A DNA stretch of 64,000 bases from Fasciola hepatica (lineage: Eukaryota > Platyhelminthes > Trematoda > Plagiorchiida > Fasciolidae), in NCBI GenBank assembly GCA_948099385.1, contig CANUEZ040000068.1:640001-704000 (forward strand), given 5' to 3'. Below are positions 20,057 to 33,770 of the stretch, piece by piece (the first letter of the stretch is position 1; each line of letters starts with the position of its first letter). The position numbers were made by a program, and so were the translations under genes. The notes under the pieces are model-generated. The model saw only the letters and a program-made list of their open reading frames with translations, made no database searches and was not told the origin of the DNA.

Positions 20057-21849
20057 TTTGGAAGCAAAAATAATGCACACAAATTAGCATATATTATCAA
20101 GTGATTTCTCTAGACGCTGAAAAAGTGACAGTGCATAAAGAAATGACAAAGTCTAGTTAACCAGATCATAACATACATATCGTACATCATGGCAAAATTA
20201 TGCATCTAAATGAATACCCCTGATTTTACAAGTGTGGTTTACTTTCTAGGGATTTCGTGGATCAACAGCAAATATCACATGGCAAACACGAATATAACCC
20301 AAACCACCTGCGTAATAATTACCCATCAACTGGCTAAAACATGTGACGTAATGTCTGTGTTCCATACACTTTATTGAACTCTGGTTAATTCGGAAAACTA
20401 CGATTTCATTCAAATGGCAATAATATCAGGAATATGAATTCAGTTTCAGAAACGAATAGTGATGTTTACCACAATGCCCATACTGTCCCGTTGGCTAGTA
20501 GTGTTTTATCGTGTATTCGATGCATTAATTGACGTTTCTGGTAATTACATTCGACGGTAGAGTCGATTAACCCGTCCAATGGCATCTTCTTATCTCATCC
20601 ACCATAAGTTGAATACCATTTGTGCCTAGGGCCCTACTAGAATTATTTTTCTTGTCTTCCAGCCTCTGATAGTGATAAAAAGGTTCTTCTTTGGTTTGGC
20701 GGTTCTGCTAACAAAACTGTATGTCGTAACAGGACTTTCTGTTGGAGCTTCCAATTTTCTCAGGAGGAATGATGGGAAATGAGTGTGTCGCAGTTTGGTA
20801 TTTAGTTTGCATTTCACTGGAAGCATTGAATAGAATAGTAGCACATCAGTGGAAATGCCGAAATGCCATTCTCCGTGGGCCATCTTTATTTAACTGGTTA
20901 TATTATCACTTCCTCAGTTTGTGATCATGTATCTTTCGAACTGAAATCACGGTAATAACAAACAGAATACCAAATTTCTTAACAATAGAACTGTAGGAGT
21001 ATTGATTTAGACCCACTAAAGGATGAACGTCTGATTAGTTTGCAATCGCATCGTCTGTTCATTGACTCACTGTTTCCTATCATCAAAGGTACTCGAACAG
21101 CGGTCATTCAGGCCACCTGGACAGATACCTATCAGTAATACCCGAATAATTATCCTCCTTGTTCTTGACATTGCCATATTTCCTTTAGCTGATTTTCAAG
21201 AAGGATAAAAATCTGACATATGTCACCAAGTGTGTTTTCCTATTAAGTTTGTGGCCGTTGCACTTATTCAATATTTGACTCCTTTGTTAAACTTACATTT
21301 ACCATTGTAAATGATGTGTAGTTTTCTAAGCATTCATTACTTCGAAAATTCAATAAATTTCAATTGTCTGACGTTGCCTGAAGGCTTAACTGGTTTACTC
21401 TGATCGCCACTCCCTCATTCTTGGAAAAAAATTGCACGTTTATGAAATACTGTGTTTAACATGATCTTCCTTGAACTGAAAACAATAAAGAGGTAGATCT
21501 GTTCTAATCGGTCAGGAAAGACAAGTTCAGAAATTTTGGTTCGTAGTAATTTACGTGTATTTATTTGGAAGTTAATATGTTCTGGCATATATTTTTGGAA
21601 TTGGATAACGGAATAAAGTGAAGCGGACAGTTACTGGGATCCATCGAAAATAATAATTTACCGGATGTGCCCATGTGGCAATAACCGTTTTATGAGAAGG
21701 ATAAAAGAACCACAATAATGGACAAGGCAGAATGCCCACACAACTCGCTTGGACTGTAGCAGTTGAATTATCATGTAACTCACCGGATGATATCACACAA
21801 TAAACTTGAACGAAAAGCATCTTGGAAGTTATACATCTTTTGCCTTCAG
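20057..21849. other. gene-poor DNA, possible upstream exon at 20661
   Basis: A strong acceptor (TTTTTCTTGTCTTCCAG) ends near 20660. Two frames remain open for about 35-38 codons after it, one hydrophobic. No donor gives a phase that fits the exon at 21850. Otherwise AT-rich, intron-like sequence. Confidence 0.3.
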
Positions 21850-22332
21850 TCACTTGTATGCGATCAGATTGCCCGTTTGAAATGAATCTGTACCTGAATG
21901 CAAAGCATGGAAAACGGATGGAGTTTGAAGCAAAGAATTTGCGGAACGCGAAACTATCGGCCCAGCTAATAAGTCACCGATTTCATGTCATTCGAGTGTT
22001 CACCACAGATAGAAAACAGCTTTTACTTGACGGTAAGATTTCATTGAGATGTTTCGATGGCATGATTTGAACAATCGTGATCACATGTATTTGTTGTGAA
22101 AACTACGACAAACAGACACCAAACAATAACTGAACACACAGACCAGCCACTGTAACATTGTTAACAGTGGGGTTGGAAGTGATGTTGCACTGTGTTCCTA
22201 ATCTCTTGCTGAAGCAGGTACGATCCATATAAGCTGTTTTATTTCTTTTGCACCAAAACTATCAGCACAGTCAGTCCGTCTGTCGTAATTTGTCCTTTTA
22301 CAGGTGTTAGGTTATTTTACGTGGAGGATTAG
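21850..22332 (+). CDS. candidate 3' end of a host gene, two exons
   Basis: Exon 21850-22032 follows a strong acceptor (CATCTTTTGCCTTCAG) and ends at a strong donor (GACG/GTAAGA). It is 183 bp and only one of three frames is open. That frame starts CMRSDCPFEMNLYLNAKHGK and ends RVFTTDRKQLLLD. A second strong acceptor (TTTGTCCTTTTACAG) lies at 22303. Joining there keeps the frame and gives GVRLFYVED and TAG at 22330-22332. The intron is 271 bp. ATTAAA near 22425 could be a polyadenylation signal. The protein is basic and not recognised. The phase agreement across the two junctions is the main support. Upstream exons are not identified. Confidence 0.42.
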
Positions 22333-23899
22333 AAAAAAGTGCAGAAGAGAATAACATCACTAATTTATAGTCTCTTTTTTGTCATAAATGATTCAGTGAG
22401 AAAAGAATGGAAGAAGTGAATCATTAAAATTACAACCAATTTTCACACGAATAAGGTTACTGAAGGAATGTTCTATAATAGATGGTGTAGCACACAAACA
22501 CATTCGGCTGCAGGGTCGCTAGATATGTTATTTTTATGATGCAAACTAAGCCCACTTTGGAAGCTCAGGAACGTAACAGTGAACCGACTGAGTGTTAATT
22601 AGAAAGCTCTGAAAGATTTCATTCTAAGCCTCTCCCAGCACTGTCTGTCAAGTTGAGGGTAGACTTTTTAAAATGGGCGCTTCAAATGATCGGGGAGTCT
22701 GAGGTGACTTATAGAGAGGTGGATGGGGCGTAGGGAGTTGTGTGCCGTGTTCATCATCTGTCTCAGACTGTACGTGAACTGAATTACAGATCTCGTCACT
22801 CAAAAAACGATCTAAATAATGGTATGCAGACTGTAAACAAAAAACTGAAGTGCACAAAGGCATAATTGGTGACTTTGTAATCCCCATAATTCTGAAATCT
22901 AAAAGAAGTACCGACGTTTTACTCCACTCATTAGAAGGTGATTCATTTTGCAGTAAAATAGCCCAACTATTCACGGGAAATCAATCAAACACTGGGTATT
23001 TGAATTATCCTTGCGATGCATCGTCAGCGGATCAAGTTCATTACGAAGTGAAGTATAGTGAGTTGCGTACCTTATCACGGGGCTACCAAAGCAGGCTATC
23101 CGTGTATTATGCTGACCATACTTCTCCGCATCTAGCTGAAACATATTAATAATAATAATGTGGAGCAAAATGACAAGCCTAAATAATTTTTTCCCAGCTG
23201 TAAATTTAACAATGTAATATGTACTTTGTATTATTCTCGTAACTCGTAGAGGAAGGCGTTTCAGAATTTCTCTAGACGTGACCTCTCACTTGACTTTGAT
23301 TGTTTCGTGCAAAATATAAGCTCAGCCTCTGTCATCGTAACCTTCTTTTATCAATAAGCCTATGTAAGATTACGGTCCCATTGAGTGCATGATGAAGTGC
23401 ATTGGTTGATGTAATGAAAAAAGTTGTTTTTACCAAATTGGTTATTTTATAGTATTCGCGCTTGCTGCGATGGCCGTAGAAAATGAACCCCATTCGGTTT
23501 AAGTGCACGTTGGTTTTGACCTAATAATTATTGTAGGGATCAGGATATGAGCAACTATGTTGGTGCTCGAATAGTGTGAAACACTTACTGAACTTGGTTC
23601 GTGATTTTCCTGTTCTTTTTTGTTTTCGGTCAAACATAGGCAACCCCAGAATACAATAATATCATTTTTAAATCTGAGAAACACAGTTGGTGAGATATGT
23701 ATGTCTTGTTTTTCCAAAGAGTCATCATTACAGCGAGTTTTATCCTACTGTAGCAAAGATTTTGACTCAAACTGATCGGTCTTTTCGACCAAAACAGTCA
23801 CGTCAAGTCAAGTATTCAATTTATGTACCCCGGTGTATTGGCAGTCAGTAGTACATAGCTATACTCGCAGCAATTACACGAAAAAGAAAGTAGTAGGTA
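22333..23899. other. no recognised feature
   Basis: Overlapping frames occur on both strands around 22648-23168 without motifs. Nothing else was seen. Confidence 0.45.
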
Positions 23900-25190
23900 C
23901 AACATTAAAAGCAAAATGGTAAGGGGTGATTTAGGAGCTGAGACAATAAACGCTGTCGACTTTCAGCGTCCAGATTTCCAGGACTACGTAAGAAGAGAAC
24001 AAGGTAAAGTACAACGGAAGACCGGTAGGCAATCGTGTGTGCATAAATCATTTCATAATTATTTCGGGTGGTAGAGGAGGATGCACCCATCATGAGGTCT
24101 CCTTGAAGCGTGTAAAGTGGGTCATTAAAAGTCCTCTTGGCTAGTCTTTTGCACATTTTTTGTAGTTGGGTTATGGTGGTGTCTGAGAGATCTTTACGAG
24201 GTATAACACTTGCTTAAGAAAATTACTTGAGAGACCTTCTCTTTGTGATAAAACCCTTACCACGTAGCCAGGGAAGAAGATGAAAGAAGAATACAACCGG
24301 TAGAGTAATACGCGTGCAGGGACAAAAAGTCGAATGATGTTAAGTAGTACAGACAATGCTTTTAGTCGCAAGAGGCAGTAAGTTAATCTCCTCACTTTTG
24401 TGAAAAGGCAGGCACTGTGTTCAATCCATCAAAAGAATATAGGTGATCGTAATCCCTTGTATTTGTGCGATAGTTAACGATAAACGGAAGCTGTTCCCTT
24501 CGCGAACATCTGGACGGGATTCCAAAACGTTCTCATACTTGGGGTCTTTGAGAAGAAAAGAAACAACATCTATGCATTACCGTGTCATCTGCGTACTTCA
24601 TAATATATATATATATATGTATATATAATATATAGTCACTGACGGGCACGGAGTACGTGTAGACGGAGAACAGAAAATCGGGGAAGATTGATGCTTGCAA
24701 TAACCCTTGGTTTGAAACAGAGATCGAAGAGGTTCTGTCCAGTATCTTGTATACTGTTGTCAATCCAAAATATATTCGGACAAAGGTCCCTTGAGTGAGC
24801 TCTGTGTTCAGTTATTTGAGGACATGTCGATAGGTTTTCGTCTATGAACATTGTTAAATGCACTACTGTTATCTGGAAAGCAGATACGCTCAGCTTTTGA
24901 TTTCTGAATTAGGGGCAACAAGATATTGTGAGTCAAGGCAACAATAGCATTCAAGTTCAAGCAGGAGCGGCAGTTGGCGAAACTAGTCATGTTATAAGGT
25001 CAAGTCATTGGACAGTTCCTGCAATGCAAGCTTTGAATAAATAATTGTGTCGTGGGTGGCGTGAGTACTGGTGCGCAATACTTAAATACAACTGGGGAAA
25101 GATTATCAGGTCCATGGGATTTGTTGCATTTGAGGTTTGACAGTTATTTGTGAACAGGTTGAGGGGATGTGTTGTAGGCGATGGATCTGG
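23900..25190 (-). pseudogene. decayed LINE, Rex1/jockey-like (RT)
   Basis: Reading minus from about 25190: KSHGPDNLSP (RT start box), then SFANCRSCLNLNAIVALTHN, then FPDNSSAFNNVHRRK (the FLDYSSAFN box), GYCKHQSSP (the GVLQG region, damaged), and MKYADDTVMH with the YADD catalytic box at about 24598-24570. An AT tract has expanded just before YADD. Later parts read on in broken frames toward 23900. Similar RT words at 8.5-8.7 kb show the same family. Confidence 0.7.
24602..24634. repeat. (AT)n microsatellite inside a LINE
   Basis: Imperfect AT tract interrupting the LINE RT between the GVLQG-like and YADD regions. It arose or inserted after the LINE did. Confidence 0.9.
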
Positions 25191-28070
25191 TAAAGCTTAA
25201 AACACAAAACCTAACATACTGGAGTGCTAGGGAATCAACCTTATACTATTCCTTTAATGGCAGTAAGTTTTCTACTTCCATGTCATGATATTTTGTTCGA
25301 GTGTGTTGAAATCACACTGTGAAACTGTCCGTTATGGTCTGAATGTCCGTGATCGGAATGCAGGTTTGCGTATTAAAAGTCCCCATTGAACAAGAAATAT
25401 CAAGAACCCATTCCTGCACTTTTTAATTCAATAAACTTAAATGCTTCTCGGCTTGTAAGCTCCACTTCCCGGTCTCAATTCATGTATAGGCATTTCTTTC
25501 GGTTAATGAAAATGCTATAATGTCCTACTGGCTAGTATCATATCCGACTTTGTGTCCTAATTAACTGATTTTTGTTTAATGTTGTTATAAAATTTTAGCT
25601 TCCGATCGAAAAGGTGAATACCAAAGAAACGACATAGTTTCATCAGTGAATGGGGCTTTCGTATATCAGTGCATTTTCTTATATTACTAACTTAACGATA
25701 AAGTCATTACATTGTAGTGAAACACAATATCAAACAAGCTCGTTTTCGGTAACTTCATCCTGTGGTTGGTGCAGTTGTACGTGGTAGAAGTTCGTGTACT
25801 GGGAATAACGTTTATACCGCCAAAGAAAGACTGGGTGTAGGATACGTAACTCCAATTCCTGAACTGTAGTCTAGTTTATTCGGTGTCTAGGCCGAGTTGG
25901 AGTGTCGCGCTCACCTCAGATACCAAATCAACTGGCTCAAGATAATTAGCGGTACTACAAGCATTGTGCATACCCTAACACGAGGAGTCCTCGAGGAAAT
26001 CACCGTATGCTCACGTTCCGTACGGTTTAGAGAAGATAACACCAGATTCAAAACGGGGTAGTTAATTTCCCGGATGTTGTACGGTTTGCAGTCGGGGGAC
26101 TTTTGTTGTTCGTGCCCGGGACATTCGAGCAAACAGGTTGCATTCGTGATGGGTTAGCAGCTTCACGTCATGATGAAAAAATCACTTTTGAGATCATCTT
26201 GATTTTGTCTACCCTTTTCCGATGACCATCAGGGTGGCTGAAGTTATTTGTCTTATCGTTTCTGGGGACAATCGATGCCGTGATAGCTTACCTGTGACTT
26301 TTTCTACTGGTCCCAAATGGATTTGACAAAAGGTTTTTGACGAATTCTAGTGTGCGTTGTAAGCGATCTGGAAGGATTCGTTATTCACCTGATACCCTCG
26401 ATCAGCAAGGTGCGCTACGTTGTAGCTGGGACAGCCAATCTAGTTCCGGTCAAAGCGCCAGAACAATATTTATTTTATCTTTGTGAGGCTGGTGGGCAGC
26501 CAGCAAAAATATATGTACTTAAACAGCAATGTAATAGATAACGGCGGATTTCTTAGGACCGGTCTTCATAGGTGCTGCGAACCCTTGTGATATTGAATCG
26601 TTCAATCTCAGTTAGATAGACAAAAGAACGGCCGCCAGACAGATTTTGTTGCAATTTTGATGCCACCGCTTTTGGAAACCGAAATTCAGATATATGGCTG
26701 AAAATTCCCGAGGAGAAAGCTGACAGTTAGAATCAGTAGGTTAGGGTGGTATGAAAGTCCTCCGAATTCCACACCGAAGGTGAAATTATGTTTGAGAAGC
26801 ACGGTTTAGTCAATGTTTGAAGACCTTGAATACCCTTAGTCTCACTACCTTTATCTTCCACATTCACAAGTGGAGTTTAGCAACTGCTCTTGAAGTCAAT
26901 ATCAGGTACGATATATGTGTTGACTGGAGATGCGGTATTGGAGCGATGCTCTTGAAGAAGCCGAGATCTATGGAAAAAACTAAGTGGAGGGGCTTACAAT
27001 AGAATCGGACTTCAATACCGGTGTTTTCGCACTGGGTATAATGAACTGCAAATGTGACTGTTTTCTCGTTGAAACAACTATAAGTTAAACAATAAGACTA
27101 GACTATGTAACTGCTATTTTTAAGCCGAATTTCTGCTGCTGTTTCATTCGAATATAATGTTGAAGAGTATTATCAGTCGAAGTGTGTATTAGTCTTACAC
27201 GGCTTTTGGTTTAGTAATTCGAATATAAATTGAAGCAAGAAAATCCAGTTTTTATGTTGTGTATGATTTGCCTCTTTCCTGAAATAGGGTTTCAAAAATG
27301 TTTTTTCATGTGGATTATCATATTTCAAGAAGTACCGTTTGGATATCACCACGAACGGAGTGTTCCTATTTGTTGTTTTGGTGGACAGTGGTTGCGTCTG
27401 AGATATCTTGTATTACCGAAACAGTGTGAGTAGCATTTCATTAGTTGAGCACACACATAAATCAGCGGTTCTGGCCCTGGTCTGTGCTACTGAAGATGAG
27501 TCTTGGTGAGAATGACGGCGATTATGCGAAGATACACATCACGAAGATTTATTTATCCTGTATTATCGGACGTTTTTCAGCTAACGGTCGTGATTTCTTA
27601 GTTAGCAGAAAAGCAGAGCTATCACACAATGTGACTTCGTTTGGCCAACCTGTTAAAATGATTGATCGACTCATGTTTGCCAGCAGACAAGTATTGATAT
27701 CTCAAAGTGATAACCATAGGGTCCAGAGTTTGCACCGCTTTGCCGCCAGTCACATTACTTCTTTAGGATTTTCAATGGGTCCTAAGCTTATTTGACAATC
27801 ATGATGTCATTACCACAGCTTTTTTACTAGATCTAATCACTAAAGTTTCCTTGACCGTTGTTAACCTTTCTCGAGGCAATTTCACCTAACGACGTTCATT
27901 ACGGCCTTGTATTATAGTATACGCATTAAAAGGTCTCGATATTCTGAATGAATACATAAAATAAACATTATGAATTGCATACGTAACCCAAGGCCTTAAA
28001 GTCAAAATGTCCAAGTTTCATCGTATTTGAAAGGCCGCGTCACAGGCACTGCGCGCTTCAGTGCTTTGCT
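25191..28070. other. gene-poor DNA, nothing recognised
   Basis: Short frames only, the longest 116 codons on the plus strand at 27445-27795, without a motif. Possible faint retroelement resemblance near 26930-26990 (GIGAMLL) is too weak to call. Confidence 0.4.
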
Positions 28071-30420
28071 GTTACACATGATGACGTTGAAAATACGCAG
28101 CGGCAGTTATTAACGGATTTTTCTTATAGAATTCAGATGATAGTTCATTGGCTTGATTGAGCTCAAATACAAAAGAAGTGCTGCTGGAATACGCAAAGTA
28201 GAGTAAGACAACAAAGTAGCAGCTGAAAAATTCAAGTGCACCAACTTTTTTCTGTGAAAGTGAACACATATGGTAGAACTGATGTGATGAAATGAAATAT
28301 TGGCTATGCAATGCACAATATACTTCTGAGCAAATGACTAACCTCCTAGACGTTTAGTTTTTGTATTTACTTGCTATGAATGAAGTTTCATTTAGTGCAA
28401 GTTGAAGAAGGGAAGTGTGGTGTCTAAAAGGTATGTGAATTATACTCTTCATCGTTTTTCTATAAGCAGACCATCATTATTGTGATGATGGCATAACACC
28501 TATTTAACTAAGATTATTATTTTCACTTTTCCTCTGTGCTCCCACTTCATTTCAGATGAAGTCTCTTATTCACGGATGTGCAATTGGCTTCCATGGTTGT
28601 CATTGAGTAACAGCATAATTCCATGTTTTTGGAAATGAACGAGGATTTCAACGACTCAAAATCACCTGAATCATATTTGACAAATAGTCTATTTTTGGAA
28701 TGAGGTTATCAATATTACCTAGCCAAAAATGTTCAAGTGGCGTGTTTCTCAGGGTCATTAGTAGTCATTTTGATGAATCAGCTTATTGCATAACTCCATC
28801 AATTTATTGAGACCACATTTTACTTTCCCATCGAAGTCGAAATATTTCGGTTTTTTATTCAGTACTTGATTTGTATGTCTATGTATTGCACTTGTACCAT
28901 CACAAATTAAGTCACTGATGGTTATTGGGTGAAGACCCTTGGATGAAGCACAGCCGTTGCTGTGCATCTTGTCTACGGTCTTACCAGCGATAAAGTCACA
29001 CATCCTGCAAACTTGTCTGTAGACGAAAACCAACAACCTACGTCCAAATAGGAGAGAATCCAATTCACTTTAGACTGACGTCCTGTTTTTATACATCTGA
29101 AAAATTAGTTCGACCCGGTCTGTGGTAAGGTATTATTGCCGCAAATTTGAACAAATGGTGTGCCAGAAAAGGTGTTAACCGTCTCTATTATTTTTCGCAC
29201 AAAACCTAGATCAGAATTCATAGAATATATGATTCTTAACCTGAACTCAACTTGCAAAGTGGCCTGCTTCTGGTTTGACGTCCATCAATTTTAAGTTTTA
29301 CCAATGTTTTTCAGCTAACACTAGAAATGCCTTTATCTCCGTGTGATAGTTTCAAATATTGCAATGTGTTACGTAGAATATGCGAAGTGTGCTGCGCTTT
29401 AAGGTGCAAATCCAGCTACCTTGATAGTTAATACGAGAAGCCCAAATAGCAGCGTAGTATTAGTTGAAATGTTTTTTTTACGTCTTATCAAATCCCGTTG
29501 CAGGCCTTGATTGATCCGATATAAATACCACCCTGGAGCAGAAAAGCCTGGAAAGTATACACAGATTGTATCTGGTCAGTTACATCTCATCAACTGACCG
29601 GATGAAGTGATACAATCATCACAAATACTCTGATTTTCCTATTCCAATTGGAGCTGCCAAGTTGTCCATTGAACTTCTGTCATCAGTGGTCTAGTGTACT
29701 CCGTCCCGGTTTGATTCGGTCTCTTATATGGTCCAATGATGATGTGAAATATACAAAGACTACTTGTTTTTGAGTAGTGATATGTTTGCAGCGTAGGAAG
29801 AATGTGATCGAAAGACCGCATCAGCAATGTTGAGTTTAGAATTAAAGTACTAAGACTCAAAAGTCAGCATCGGAAGTAGGTCGAAAATATAAATAGTTCC
29901 GGGTTGTCGACTTCTGTGTCACACAAGCCGTTACATGAACACCGTTATCTTGGAGATAGAACTGATGCAGACAGTAGCATGGGAGGGGGTCTCAATCTGC
30001 AGTTCGCGACATGGCGATGTTACTGACATAAAACATTCTAATTATCAAACTGGTGGAATTCTGGGATATCATCCAACCATGTATGAAAATACGTTCCTAA
30101 TTAAAAAAGTATTCGTAACCATTATATAGCTACAAGTTTTATTGAAGATTATAGATAAAAATTATGTTTTCATTTTACCTTCGTGTTTAAAATTCCTTCC
30201 ATTAAAAGTCAGTGAATTTGAAAACCCAAGTGAGATTTTAATATTCGCCTCTCCATAACACCATCTTGTCATGCTTTATTGAAAATAATACTTGGGATAA
30301 GAAGGCTCGTGAATTGCCGTTAAGATGCCGCGATAGCAATTTACTTTCCTTGGTTTGTAAATTTTGCAAGATTTTCATAACAAAGGGATGAAGTAGAACC
30401 AATAAAAAATGCCCTGATGT
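28071..30420. other. gene-poor DNA, nothing recognised
   Basis: A 101-codon minus frame at 28758-29063 has six cysteines, but I recognise no family and see no clean splice pair. The remainder is AT-rich without features. Confidence 0.4.
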
Positions 30421-30516
30421 TCTGATCGCTTAGCTTGACATTTAGATCGCTCTGACGACGTCACCTTGACTGGTGATGAACCGTTTGCGATCTAAACGCC
30501 AAGTTCAGTGATCAGA
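30421..30516 (+). ncRNA. PLE-tail hammerhead-like motif with 30-bp stem I (family D)
   Basis: Arms 30421-30450 and 30487-30516 are reverse complements at about 25 of 30 positions and would form stem I. Between them lie CTGACGA (30452-30458; position 7 is free in the consensus), a 6-bp stem II GTCACC/GGTGAT (30460-30465, 30472-30477), and GAACC in place of GAAAC (30478-30482), followed by GTTT before the second arm. The order arm, CUGANGA, stem II, GAAA, UH, arm is that of a hammerhead. The core change A to C probably kills it. The right half equals the PLE tail at 39236-39305. Confidence 0.65.
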
Positions 30517-30540
30517 AGATCATAGCAACCAACAACGTGT
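30517..30540 (+). repeat. PLE tail fragment continuation
   Basis: CATAGCAACCAACAAC after the right arm matches the sequence after the motif at 39.3 kb (CATGGCAACCAACAAC). It shows that both come from the same Penelope-like family. Confidence 0.6.
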
Positions 30541-32603
30541 TTGATACATGCATATTGTCACATATTTGGCCCAAATATTTATTGGATTCTTCTGTAAGTC
30601 AGCCGTTAACAACAGGTGTTTTTATGTGCAAGCGTGTGTTGTTCGGCAACAAAACTTTGTCGGATTTGATGATCATCATTTAACATTTCCACTCAGAGAA
30701 AGTACAGTAGGATGAAACAATTCAAACGATAAAATTCAAGCGAGCAATTTGCTGTCTGAAAACGCGTGAAGCTCACTATTTATTAACGCAAACCGCAACC
30801 TGGGTCTTCTCCTTCCGAATTTGATTCTGCTATACCACATAGCAGAAAATGTAACGTTCACTGGACGTTCGATATCCTTGTAGAAAACGTCAATAATTTC
30901 CTGATGCCTATTACAAAAAGTGTTATAGATCATGAACATGATTTTCGTACTAGAAAACGATGCAGCATATAGCGTGGGGATCGCGAGTTCATCCACTAAT
31001 TTTTATCGCAAACAACAACAAGCTGTATTAGTTTGACATTTTCAAGTTTTGAGCATGCAAATGCATACAGTGCAGTACAACCCAGAGAAAAACCGCGGTA
31101 TGAACTGGTTAGGTTCCCACCTAAGCGCGTCAGCCCCCAACATAAATGTCTGAATAAGTTTGTAGTAAGTAAGTCTGGTCAGCTGTATAAAGAGGGACTT
31201 TCTTGAAACTGGATTCCGAGTCAGGCAATTTTTGATAAAACGTCTGCCCCCAAGTGAGCCATCCAACCGATCATCACTAAAACATGCAACTATATCATCG
31301 ATTTTAAAGTTACGAGCCACATGCTTGCAGACGGAAATATCTGCAACCAACTTGATAGAGTATCTAATGATTATCAACTAAGACCCGGACTTTTCGGCAT
31401 TTGCACAAATTGACTCCAAATACAGTAGATCGCAAATAACCTTGTGTAACGTTGGTTTGCTTTCCGAGAAATTTGACTTACTTCATTCCATCGTTCACCT
31501 TAATAAGAAATGAATGCATCAAGAATTGTATAAATTATGCATCTATTTGCATTGCGCCAAGGGCTTTGAATTATGCAAATGGCGGTTTATCAGAACACCA
31601 AATGAACGAGACAGTTAACCAAAGTAAAGATTATCTGCTTCACTTAGTACAAGATGACTATCCAAAACGTCTACTTCAAAGTACATACTAAACGCTCTGG
31701 TGAAGCTGCGGAACTAACTGTATAAAAACGAATATTTTAAAGGGCTCAATAATATTTATCTCACGCCATCGACAACGAAATCACAGTACATACGTGTATC
31801 TGTATACCACATTTCAAAGGGAATACATTATGAGAGTGGGCTGAAGACAGCAGCAGGTAAAATGTTGCACCTTGCAATTCGCCCTCACACCTCAAGGCCG
31901 CACCTCGATTAACCGATCGAAGGTAGACAAACTGGATCTCTGTAGTAAACTCACTTCTACTTACTTTTTACACTAGAGCACCGTGCGCAAGGGCTGTACA
32001 CCCACAGAAGTGGGCAAATCTTATATGACTTCGTGTAGGTTAGCTACCGCGCGTTTCACCACAATCCATCTGCTGGGCACGGATGATCAACACTCTATAA
32101 TATCATGCAATCTGGAGACCCAAGATTGTTGAGATTCATTGGTACTCTAATTATCTCTGAGTTCTGACCGCGTAGCTGAATGCAAAATGAGTTCTCGATG
32201 CAACTTCTTTTGTCAATTTAACTGATAGAAAACCTCTGTCGTTTGACTCAACACAAATAATATGCAATAGTACGTAAGACATTGGTTTCAGTCTCATAAT
32301 TCGTATCGGAATATCGATTAGAACTCGCATGCTTGGACGATCAACTACTGGTCTAACTGCCGAGGCAAAGTTCTGTGTTTACAGGTTTTCTGCACTCTTT
32401 GTACATTCCACTGGTTAACTGATTTTGATGGACTAGTTATTCACTCTTGCCTGGTCACATGATGAACGGGAGGCAAAAGTGATGTGCAGAATAACAATCT
32501 TTCCCATATGATGTGTTGTGAACATAATTATTGGAAGCAAACAATAGTTACGAACTCTGTTTATTAGCTCGCAGCTACCTAAACAAATAAGTATGGTAGC
32601 GAA
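30541..32603. other. gene-poor DNA, nothing recognised
   Basis: Minus frames of 86 and 111 codons (30736-30996, 31042-31377) show no motif. No exon pair or shared repeat was found. Confidence 0.4.
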
Positions 32604-33770
32604 GAAATCAGAGTTCTGCGCAAGCACACGCGTTATCTACAGGCGAATAAGTCTGGTTAGCATCGCATCCAAACTGCTTACTGGTATTATCTACGCTCGC
32701 AAACAGTGCTCGTGCGAGAATCAGACTGGTTTTAGACCTGGTCGAGGTTGTATTGATTACATCTTCACTCTTTGACTAATTCTAGAACATAGACACACTT
32801 TTAGTAAACCCACTATCTCCGTTTTCCTTGATCTAAGTGCGGCCTTCGACTCAGTTGACAGCACAGTTCTCTGGCGCTGCCTTTCGCTGAAGGGTGTGCC
32901 AGAGAAATTCAGTTCCATGACCAAATTTTCCAATGTCTGGGGCAACTATAAACGTGGTAGACAAGTTCCGTTATCTGGGAATCTGCACCTTACCCAGGAG
33001 GTTGGATATCTGATGGAGTATCCCAGCGTATACAGAATGCTCGTTTGGAGTTTGCCGAACTGAGTCATCAGTGGCGTCGGCATGACAATATTTTACCTAT
33101 CAAAGGCCGAGTTTAAGCTACAGCAGTGAGGCCCTTGCCCTGTACGTTTCAGAAGCATGGTCAGTACGGGTGGGGGACATATGAAGATTGCCCGTATTTC
33201 AACGTCTTTGTAGTATTGTTTGAATATGGTAGGGACACGGTGTGAGCAATGCTGTGTTTCGGCAGACAGCCTTAGGCTCAAGGATGAAATCATTGGATAA
33301 AACATCTAAGCTGATCAAACTAAGATGGTTGGGACATGTGTTACTCATGTCCCCTGAAAGGGTCCCTCGGCATGCTCTGCTTGCCGAGGTGGGTACCGGT
33401 TGGAAATTCAAGTGTGGTCAATCCATGACACGGAAGAAAGGTATGGAAAGCCTGACTAGTGAACTTGGCTAAGTAGGGCGCATGAGACACACCGGGTGGG
33501 GTCCAAGAGACCCTCCCGCTCAACGGTTAGATATGTTGGGGGATATGGCTAGAAGCCGCGATCAGTGACGCTTTTACCTTCACAAACTTTCTTCTTCGAC
33601 TTAATTTTCGTGATACAGTTCTCCTCTTACTCCATTCATATCCTTTTCCCCTTCATTATTCTCCTTTGAGTTTGCCACTAGGAGATGGTAACCAAAGCCA
33701 CCGCACCCGGTGCACGGTTATTGGCTGTCTGAACTGAACGGAACTGAGCTGAATTCCGAGAAAGCAATAT
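32604..33770 (+). pseudogene. LINE remnant, RTE/SR2-like
   Basis: RT words start at about 32635: RRISLVSIASKLLTGII, then QTGFRPGRGCIDYIFTL (a hallmark of fluke LINEs), a stop at 32775, then FLDLSAAFDSVDSTVLW and CLSLKGVPEKF. After about 33000 the palm with its catalytic box is missing, and the sequence continues with the C-terminal domain: KLRWLGHVLLMSPERVPRHA, then GWGPRDPPA in another frame. The 3' untranslated end (GGCTGTCTGAACTGAAC) runs to 33770 and resembles, in reverse, 53700-53790. There are many frame breaks; it is dead. Confidence 0.8.

Noticed and set aside
26800..27005. RNase H of an LTR element (GIGAMLL word)
   Set aside because: One short word only, with no other RNase H motif in order nearby.
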